A stretch of DNA of 7,231 nt from Candidatus Woesearchaeota archaeon. Lineage in GTDB: Archaea; Nanobdellota; Nanobdellia; Woesearchaeales; GW2011-AR9. The translations under genes were made by a program, and so were the position numbers. The DNA lies in NCBI GenBank assembly GCA_013204355.1, contig JABMOA010000110.1, positions 1-7,231 of the forward strand, given 5' to 3'. This document shows positions 1 to 5,708 of this stretch, in pieces. The first letter of the stretch is position 1, and each line of letters begins with the position of its first letter. A model generated the notes under the pieces. It made no database searches and was not told the DNA's origin. It saw only the letters and a program-made list of their open reading frames with translations.

Positions 1-836
1 GGGTCACTTACATCTATCATGATTGGATTGATGTAATTGGTGATAAAAAAAGAACGGAATACGAAACCTTTCAAGCAACAACAAAAGCCATTGAAGATAT
101 TAAATGGATGATCAGAAATATATCAGGTGAATTGGGAATAGCCCATGTTTACGTGACATCTGATCATGGATTTTTGTTTAATCACACAGAACTACAAGAA
201 TCTAGCAGAGAGGTTCTCCCAAAAGCAAAAGGATACAATAGAGATCATGTTCGTTTTGTTGTGAGTGATGAGTTTGAAGGAAAGGTAGATGGCTATAAAA
301 TGAACATGAAAGACACTACCAATATTGATACGGATTTACAAATAGCTGTCCCTAGAGCGATTAATCGTTATCGAAAGCAGGGCAATGTTGGTGTTCAATT
401 TGTTCACGGTGGAGCAAGTGTACAAGAACTGCTAACTCCGGTGGTAAAATTTTATAAGAATAAAAAGGAATTACTCCAAGTAGTAACGTTTAAAAGAATA
501 GACCAAACAGATAAAATTACTTCAGGAAGCTTGAAAATAACGCTCTTACAAGATCAACCTGTTTCAAACGAAAGTAAAAGTGCAGAAGTGATATTTGGTT
601 TATACAGTGATACTGGTGAGCTATTCTCCAATGAAGTTAAGGTTCATTTCAACTCTACTTCTTCCAATCCTAGAGAGAGAATGTTTGATGTCATTTTAAC
701 ATTGAATTCGGTTGGATCTAATGCTAGTTTCTGCTACTTAAAAGCCTTTGACCAACAGGACAAAGCCAAATTAAACCCACTTGGAAGTAATGACCTAATT
801 AAGATAAGCTCCTTAATGGAAATAGATGAATTTTAA
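1..836 (+). CDS. pglZ: BREX type 1 PglZ, alkaline-phosphatase-fold protein (3' part)
   Basis: This is the C-terminal part of PglZ, a BREX core protein of the alkaline phosphatase superfamily needed for BREX methylation and phage exclusion. The reading frame is already open at base 3 (VTYIYHDWIDVIGD), so the true start lies upstream and the methionine at 108 is internal. Visible family marks are the IYHxxID..GD segment (12-44), the metal-binding SDHGFLF motif (159-179, Asp 162-164 and His 165-167) and the HGGASVQELLTPVV motif (His 405-407), which supplies another expected metal ligand. After this comes a beta-rich C-terminal domain of about 120 residues, as in type 1 PglZ. The gene ends 2 bases before brxL, the standard type 1 order pglZ-brxL, so the two are surely co-transcribed. 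The segment shows no frameshift. The family assignment is firm; its exact biochemical activity in BREX is not fixed by the sequence. Confidence 0.93.
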   Translation, partial: VTYIYHDWIDVIGDKKRTEYETFQATTKAIEDIKWMIRNISGELGIAHVYVTSDHGFLFNHTELQESSREVLPKAKGYNRDHVRFVVSDEFEGKVDGYKMNMKDTTNIDTDLQIAVPRAINRYRKQGNVGVQFVHGGASVQELLTPVVKFYKNKKELLQVVTFKRIDQTDKITSGSLKITLLQDQPVSNESKSAEVIFGLYSDTGELFSNEVKVHFNSTSSNPRERMFDVILTLNSVGSNASFCYLKAFDQQDKAKLNPLGSNDLIKISSLMEIDEF

Positions 837-838
837 CT

Positions 839-2887
839 ATGGAATTAAAAGATAAAATATTAGAACATTTTGAAGGAAAGGTTGTTAGAAAAGACCTAAC
901 TAAACTAGTGAAAGGGAATGCAGTTGTCCCTACCTATGTTTTGGAGTACTTATTAGGCCAGCATTGTGCTACATTCGATACCGAAATCATAGATCAAGGC
1001 GTTGAAAAAGTTAAGGATATAATTAAAAAACATTTTGTTCATAGAGATGAGGCAGAGATAATTAAATCCCAAATTAAAGAAAACGGACAACACCGAATAA
1101 TTGATAAAGTTGCTGTTCGATTAAATGACAGAAAAGGTGTTTATGAAGCCGAATTCTCCAACTTAGGATTAAAAAATGTTCTAATAAGTTCCGATGTTGT
1201 TACCTCCTACCAAAAGCTTCTTACATCAGGTGTTTGGTGTATTGCCACTATGGCGTATCAGGGCGGAGATGACTTGAAAGGGTCGCCCTGGGTGATTGAA
1301 ACCTTAAAACCTATTCAAATTTCAAATGTTGATTTGGATGAATACAAAAGCCTAAGAGCAAATTTTTCAAAAGATGAATGGATTGATCTTCTAATTCAAA
1401 GTACCGGTCTCAATCCCGATGAGCTTAATTTTAGAAGTAAGCTGATTCAATTAGCGAGGATGATTCCGTTTTGTGAAAACAACTACAACATCATTGAACT
1501 TGGCCCAAAAGGAACAGGAAAGAGTCATATCTACTCTGAATTATCGCCCCATGGAATGTTAATTTCAGGTGGAGAAGTAACACAGGCTAAATTATTTGTA
1601 AATAATTCAAATGGTCAAATTGGTTTAGTCGGTTATTGGGACAATGTGGCTTTTGATGAGTTTGCTGGTGCAACAAAGAGAGTAGATAAAAACCTTGTTG
1701 ACACCATGAAAAATTACATGGCAAACAAATCGTTCTCTCGTGGAAGTACTCCTTATGGAGCAACGGCTTCTATGACCTTTGTGGGAAACACCATGCACTC
1801 TGTTTCATACATGATGAAACATTCCGATCTTTTTGAAGCACTACCAAAATCTTACCATGACAGTGCGTTTTTAGATAGAATACATTGTTATTTACCGGGT
1901 TGGGAAGTTCAAAAATTGAGGAATGAGTTATTTACAGACAATTATGGATTCATTGTAGATTACATTGCTGAGATTTTTAAGGAACTGCGTAAAGACGACT
2001 ACGCCCAATATTATACCAAGTATTTCAAGCTGTCAGAGGGAATCACAACTCGTGATAGAACAGGTGTACTAAAAACGTTTTCTGGACTTTTTAAAATTAT
2101 CTATCCTCACGGTGAATGTACCAAAGAAGAAATGAAAGAGTTGCTTGATTTTTCTTTAGAAGGTAGATGTAGAGTGAAGAACCAACTTGTAATTATTGAT
2201 GAAACCTTTAATGCGGTAGATTTTTCATATACAGATATTGAAACCACAACAGAGTCTAAAATAATTACACTTGAAGAGAAGCAATATCCAGCTCTTGTCA
2301 AAGGTAATGCGGATTCGTCAGAGGATAATCATTCTGAAAATGAACTTTCTACTGCTCAATTAAATAATGTTGAAACAGTAAAAGAGGAGCTGCTCTCCGG
2401 GAAGCATCGTGTAGTTGAGGAAAACGAAAAAGACATTAGTTATGAGAAATTATTTAGTCCCTATATAAAAGGAGCAGCTTCCATAACAATAGCAGACCCA
2501 TATATTCGGCATTTTTATCAAGTAAAAAATGTAATGGAGTTTTTGCAAATGGTGCTAAAATTCCGACCAGTGGGAGAAGATATTGAAGTAAAGCTCATAA
2601 CAAAATACGATGCAGATAAGCAATGCGAAAGTGAAGAAAGATTAGAACAATTGAAGGATAGCTTTGAAGGATCCGGTATTGACTTCTCCTATGCGTTTGA
2701 CCAATCTGTAAGTTTTCATGCAAGAAGCATTGAAACTAATACGGGATGGAAAATTAGTTTAGATAGAGGCTTGGATATTTTCCAAGCTTATGATTTTAGA
2801 AATCCATTTAATCTAGCCAACAGCATACAGGAAGAAAGGCTTTGTAAGGGGTTTGAAGTTACTTACTTGAAGGATGTTGAGAATTAA
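839..2887 (+). CDS. brxL: BREX protein BrxL, AAA+ ATPase with a MITD1-like (PLD-fold) C-terminal domain
   Basis: BrxL is the AAA+ component of type 1 BREX; studied members form DNA-binding ring assemblies needed for phage restriction. In this 682-residue protein an N-terminal domain (1 to about 200) precedes the AAA+ core, with Walker A GPKGTGKS (222-229), Walker B VAFDE (270-274), a sensor-type FVGNTMHS segment and a DRIHCYLPGW segment carrying the likely arginine finger. The helical lid ends near residue 468. Well-known BrxL proteins then carry a Lon-protease-like domain. Here I see no Lon serine or lysine motif. An acidic, Ser/Asn-rich linker (about 480-530) leads instead to a domain (about 532-679) that matches the MITD1 C-terminal PLD-like domain: SYEKLFSPY (534-542), DPYIRH (553-558), SFHAR (H627), GWKISLDRGLD (636-646). 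The start at 839 follows pglZ by 2 bases and gives a typical BrxL N-terminus (MELKDKILEHF). The BrxL call is strong; the MIT_C domain is recognised from memory of MITD1. Confidence 0.92.
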   Translation: MELKDKILEHFEGKVVRKDLTKLVKGNAVVPTYVLEYLLGQHCATFDTEIIDQGVEKVKDIIKKHFVHRDEAEIIKSQIKENGQHRIIDKVAVRLNDRKGVYEAEFSNLGLKNVLISSDVVTSYQKLLTSGVWCIATMAYQGGDDLKGSPWVIETLKPIQISNVDLDEYKSLRANFSKDEWIDLLIQSTGLNPDELNFRSKLIQLARMIPFCENNYNIIELGPKGTGKSHIYSELSPHGMLISGGEVTQAKLFVNNSNGQIGLVGYWDNVAFDEFAGATKRVDKNLVDTMKNYMANKSFSRGSTPYGATASMTFVGNTMHSVSYMMKHSDLFEALPKSYHDSAFLDRIHCYLPGWEVQKLRNELFTDNYGFIVDYIAEIFKELRKDDYAQYYTKYFKLSEGITTRDRTGVLKTFSGLFKIIYPHGECTKEEMKELLDFSLEGRCRVKNQLVIIDETFNAVDFSYTDIETTTESKIITLEEKQYPALVKGNADSSEDNHSENELSTAQLNNVETVKEELLSGKHRVVEENEKDISYEKLFSPYIKGAASITIADPYIRHFYQVKNVMEFLQMVLKFRPVGEDIEVKLITKYDADKQCESEERLEQLKDSFEGSGIDFSYAFDQSVSFHARSIETNTGWKISLDRGLDIFQAYDFRNPFNLANSIQEERLCKGFEVTYLKDVEN

Positions 2888-2898
2888 AAGAGATAAGA

Positions 2899-3417
2899 AT
2901 GTGTTACGAAATTAAAATAGAGACGGTGGTAGCGATTGTAGCAGTGGTAGTTGCAATTGTTGCTGTTTACTATGGGAACAAAAATAGCAAGCAACAAATT
3001 TTAATTACCAAGCTTGAAGAGTTGTTTGAAGTTGTCCAATCCCTTAGTAGGTATTATGGGCGATTAATGGAATTGAACTTTAAAGTTGAAGAATTGAGAG
3101 ATTCTGAAAATAAGGAGTTGCAAACCTTGGCACAATACTATGAAATAAGGGATCAGAAAATTTCAAAAGAGGAACGATTAAGAATTAGTGAATATTTATC
3201 CCGTATTGAAGTTTTAACCGAATGTTATACAAAAGGAGATTTAAAAAAACAGCTATTGCACTTTGAGAAATTAATGTACAGTTTTTCCGATTTGGTATTC
3301 AATGGCGGAAGTATTCATCAAGAATTGAATTTTAAAAAGGGTTTTCCGAATTATGAAGAATTCAACACATTGATAAAGGAATTAAAGCAGAGGATAATTA
3401 CTGAAATAAAAATGTAA
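2899..3417 (+). CDS. Small membrane-anchored helical protein of unknown function
   Basis: I do not recognise this 172-residue protein. Residues 9-25 form one strongly hydrophobic helix made of a tandem VVAIVAV heptapeptide (10-16 and 17-23). It is followed by a basic, polar stretch (GNKNSKQQ), so the protein is probably inserted with a very short N-terminus outside and the rest in the cytoplasm. No signal peptidase site is evident. The remaining 145 residues are charged and rich in Leu, Glu and Lys, consistent with long helices or a coiled coil; I see no catalytic motif. The ATG at 2899 is the only sensible start, because it covers the hydrophobic helix and the next in-frame ATG is near 3068. 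The gene sits 11 bases after brxL and 16 bases before the Lamassu effector, so it is probably co-expressed with one or both. It could be a BREX accessory, a fourth part of the ABC-3C system, or an independent gene. Expression is likely; function is unknown. Confidence 0.8.
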   Translation: MCYEIKIETVVAIVAVVVAIVAVYYGNKNSKQQILITKLEELFEVVQSLSRYYGRLMELNFKVEELRDSENKELQTLAQYYEIRDQKISKEERLRISEYLSRIEVLTECYTKGDLKKQLLHFEKLMYSFSDLVFNGGSIHQELNFKKGFPNYEEFNTLIKELKQRIITEIKM

Positions 3418-3433
3418 TAAGAAAATTACTTAA

Positions 3434-5008
3434 ATGAGCTATTTACATGACGCATCACCTACTTGGAACGGGTTTAATTACCAAGGAAAAATAGCTTTAC
3501 TGGTTGTTTTAGATAAGATATTGGAATTGAATAAAGCTAACGATTCCATTTATACTTACAATTTGGAATTAGAATGGTTGGAAGACTTTTCCATAAAAAA
3601 CGGAAATGAATACGTTTCGATTCATCAAGTCAAAAATTATGGTTCAAAAGCTTTGGTTTCCTATAAATCGGCTATTTACTCTTTGCTTTCAAAGCTTCTT
3701 AATGCGATTTCACCCAATGAATTAGGAAGATTGATTCCTGAAAGAATCACAAAAGAAAAAAGCAATGAGATTGCAACCTTGATATTTAATCACTTTATAG
3801 AACAAGGGATATTGACCGATACTAGTACGATATGTTTAGAAAGTAATATTGAAAATCTCGATTTAACTGATAAAATTCAAGAAAAAATAAAAAATCCCAA
3901 TGAACTATTAACTCGGCTTAAAGCTACTTTAGCATTTTATAAAGATTTACATGAGAACTGTGGAAACTTAGTATCGGCTTGTCTCCACATTGCAGAACCC
4001 TTAAATCCTCTTTATAACTCCTCTGATGTAGAGGGGCTAGATAATATTCAAAACTCCGACATATCTAAGATTGAAGGTTTTTCTGAAGCTTTAAGCAAAT
4101 TATCAGTTTATCAATATGATAACAATGTGTTTAATTGCTCAAATGAGAGCATGGATGCTTATTTGGATAAACGAATAAAGAAATATTTTATTGAAGTTGA
4201 CAATATAGGAGACGATGATCCTAAATGCCAACCAGATTATTTAAAAAAAACAAGGATTTACCTTTTGTCGTTAATTGATCAACATATTTCCGAAAGACAT
4301 CAAGCAATTAGAGATGATTCGGAAGAAGCAGAAAAATATATTTCGTTTACCAAATTTCAGGAAATACTTAATCAAGATTTATATGAAAACATTGATTACG
4401 ATGCATGGAAACTACGTGAATCATATAATGCTGTTTTATATAGTTTCCTTGAAGAGCTTAAGGAGGATGAATCGAAGTGTAATGCACTTTTAAATTTATC
4501 AGACAATATATTCCTTAAATATCCAGGGCAAAAATTTGTTGATTTTTGTCTTCAAATAACACCTCATGCTGAGTCTCCAAACAATAGGCAATCTATACTG
4601 AGTCAAGAAGGGTTGCGAGATTCTTTTCTTTTTTTCTTTAGTGAGGTAACATCCCATGCTGGGGATATTCATGTAAAAGATGAAACGAATGATTTGTATG
4701 GGGTCATTACAACAATCAATGAGGCCCGTTTTAATCAAGAAAACAGAAGAATGGCAGTTTATCGAAAGATAAGAGAAAATCAAACGAAAATGCCTCCATT
4801 CAATTTTAATGTAGAACGTTTAATAGGTCGAATTGGTGAACATAATGGAGGATTAAAATATAGTGAAGTTGTACCAAAAGATACTTTAGCTTCTAAAGAG
4901 TTTATTGATTCAGAGGGGAAAGGACAAAGGAGTAATAAAATAACTATTTCCGAAGATTTTAAGATAGTCGATATACAGGAAGAAATTAATAGGTTAAGTA
5001 ATGATTAA
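3434..5008 (+). CDS. lmuA: ABC-3C / Lamassu effector with Cap4-like nuclease domain (LmuA-like)
   Basis: This is the effector of a three-component ABC (Lamassu-type) defence system, expected to cut DNA when released by the ATPase. The N-terminus (HDASPTWNGFNYQGKIAL, residues 5-22) is the typical opening of these proteins; its YQ pair belongs to the first helix of Cap4/DUF4297 nucleases. It is followed by E47, E50-D51 and then Q65-V66-K67, which fits the acid...QxK active site of the PD-(D/E)xK fold. Residues about 130-375 are helical and featureless to me. The last 145 residues (about 380-524, with an LRDSFLFFF segment at 394) look like the C-terminal domain that docks the effector to the other components. 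The stop codon overlaps the start of the next gene by 8 bases, indicating coupling. The length of 524 is normal for multi-domain members. The nuclease call is from motif only; the ABC-3C context makes it solid. I cannot assign the numbered CTD subfamily. Confidence 0.82.
   Translation: MSYLHDASPTWNGFNYQGKIALLVVLDKILELNKANDSIYTYNLELEWLEDFSIKNGNEYVSIHQVKNYGSKALVSYKSAIYSLLSKLLNAISPNELGRLIPERITKEKSNEIATLIFNHFIEQGILTDTSTICLESNIENLDLTDKIQEKIKNPNELLTRLKATLAFYKDLHENCGNLVSACLHIAEPLNPLYNSSDVEGLDNIQNSDISKIEGFSEALSKLSVYQYDNNVFNCSNESMDAYLDKRIKKYFIEVDNIGDDDPKCQPDYLKKTRIYLLSLIDQHISERHQAIRDDSEEAEKYISFTKFQEILNQDLYENIDYDAWKLRESYNAVLYSFLEELKEDESKCNALLNLSDNIFLKYPGQKFVDFCLQITPHAESPNNRQSILSQEGLRDSFLFFFSEVTSHAGDIHVKDETNDLYGVITTINEARFNQENRRMAVYRKIRENQTKMPPFNFNVERLIGRIGEHNGGLKYSEVVPKDTLASKEFIDSEGKGQRSNKITISEDFKIVDIQEEINRLSND
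5001..5008 (+). promoter_or_regulatory. Start/stop overlap lmuA-lmuC (translational coupling)
   Basis: The eight bases ATGATTAA hold the start codon of the middle component and the stop codon of the effector in a different frame. Such overlaps usually let terminating ribosomes restart on the next gene and keep subunit ratios fixed. No strong Shine-Dalgarno box is visible upstream; the nearest purine-rich stretch is aggaagaa around 4978-4985. The overlap is seen directly; coupling is inferred. Confidence 0.55.
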
Positions 5009-5708
5009 TACGATAAAAAAGATTTTTTTAGACAATCAGGCATTTAAAATTGAAAACTTCAATTATGTGGCTAATTCTGATAATATAAATGGTTTTGTAG
5101 CCCTCGATACTCGTGAAGGAAAGACTGGATTGTTTATGGTTATTGAGGTTAATGAATTGAATGTACTATTGAATGAGAATGAAGTGTTATATGAAACATT
5201 TTATTCTGAACTAAGAGGTGAAGAATACTATCTCCCTGAGTTTAATAAAAACATTTCACTAATTATTCTTCTTGACACTCAACTGCCAATTGAACAAAAG
5301 ATAAAAAGACAAATTTTTGAAATTGAAGAGAACCCCTTTTATTTCAAAAAATATGTTTTGCAGTACACAGAAGAACAGCACAATGATTTAATCGAAAAGT
5401 GTGAAGATATAACAACTGAAAATCTACGAAATCTTGTTTTAAATGTTGATTTTGAGGAATTTAAAAAAGATATCTCTGTTAATAATTATGTTAATCTGTT
5501 ACTCAATTTATACGTTAAGTTACCTTTTCTTAATGTTCCATACTCTGCACAAGAATTACCAGACCTTACTGAAACTATCATGGAAATATTAGGGCAGAAT
5601 TCTGACTTTCAAGATTTAAACGAGTATAGAGAAAAAGTTTTAGCTGGCATAGATAATAATATCTATGACCTTTTTAATATTCCTGAAAAATTAAATGAGA
5701 ATGAGTAA
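5001..5708 (+). CDS. lmuC: ABC-3C middle component (LmuC-like)
   Basis: This 235-residue protein is the middle component of the ABC-3C (Lamassu) system, a small acidic protein thought to bridge the effector and the SMC-like ATPase; no enzymatic role is known. The identification rests on its place between the effector and the ATPase, its length, and the segment EIEENPFYFKKYVLQYT (107-123), which resembles a hallmark of the middle component 1 family (an E-[DN]-P-[FY]-[YF]-F-K-K-Y-V-L type pattern). The N-terminal half (about 30-105) looks alpha/beta, with FVALDTREGKTGLFMVIEV reading like two adjacent strands; the C-terminal half is helical and acidic. There is no signal peptide, membrane helix or catalytic motif. 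The start at 5001 lies inside the last codons of lmuA (ATGATTAA), and the stop lies inside the first codons of the ATPase gene, so its translation is probably coupled on both sides. Confidence 0.8.
   Translation: MINTIKKIFLDNQAFKIENFNYVANSDNINGFVALDTREGKTGLFMVIEVNELNVLLNENEVLYETFYSELRGEEYYLPEFNKNISLIILLDTQLPIEQKIKRQIFEIEENPFYFKKYVLQYTEEQHNDLIEKCEDITTENLRNLVLNVDFEEFKKDISVNNYVNLLLNLYVKLPFLNVPYSAQELPDLTETIMEILGQNSDFQDLNEYREKVLAGIDNNIYDLFNIPEKLNENE
5701..5708 (+). promoter_or_regulatory. Start/stop overlap lmuC-lmuB (translational coupling)
   Basis: The eight bases ATGAGTAA hold the preferred start of the ATPase and the stop of the middle component. They copy the arrangement of the previous junction with one base changed. 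A second in-frame ATG at 5695 would make the overlap 14 bases. The arrangement is seen in the sequence; re-initiation is inferred. Confidence 0.5.

Noticed and set aside
108..110. ATG at 108 as the start of a short independent gene
   Set aside because: The frame is open back to the window edge and the upstream residues carry the conserved PglZ IYH..ID..GD segment, so this methionine is internal.
2107..2301. Open frame of 64 codons on the minus strand
   Set aside because: It lies wholly antisense to brxL, has a biased Ser-rich composition and matches nothing I recognise.
2888..3433. Possible promoter or terminator separating BREX from the ABC-3C genes
   Set aside because: The two intergenic gaps (2888-2898 and 3418-3433) are too short for either, and no hairpin is visible. 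A promoter inside the coding sequence cannot be excluded by eye.
4018..4036. Inverted repeat with a 7-base-pair stem (CTCCTCT / AGAGGGG, one G-T pair) and a 5-base loop
   Set aside because: It lies deep inside the effector coding region and has no following T tract, so it is not a credible terminator; probably chance.
4241..4252. Run of eight A bases after TTT, a possible slippage or frameshift site in the effector gene
   Set aside because: The frame is continuous and sensible on both sides, and A runs are common in DNA this AT-rich. No alternative product is supported.
4275..4493. Open frame of 72 codons on the plus strand in another frame of the effector gene
   Set aside because: It is fully inside lmuA and its composition (Met, Ile, Lys, Asn) is that of an AT-rich shadow frame.
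4499..4783. Open frame of 94 codons on the minus strand
   Set aside because: It is antisense to the conserved C-terminal part of the effector; no recognisable protein features.
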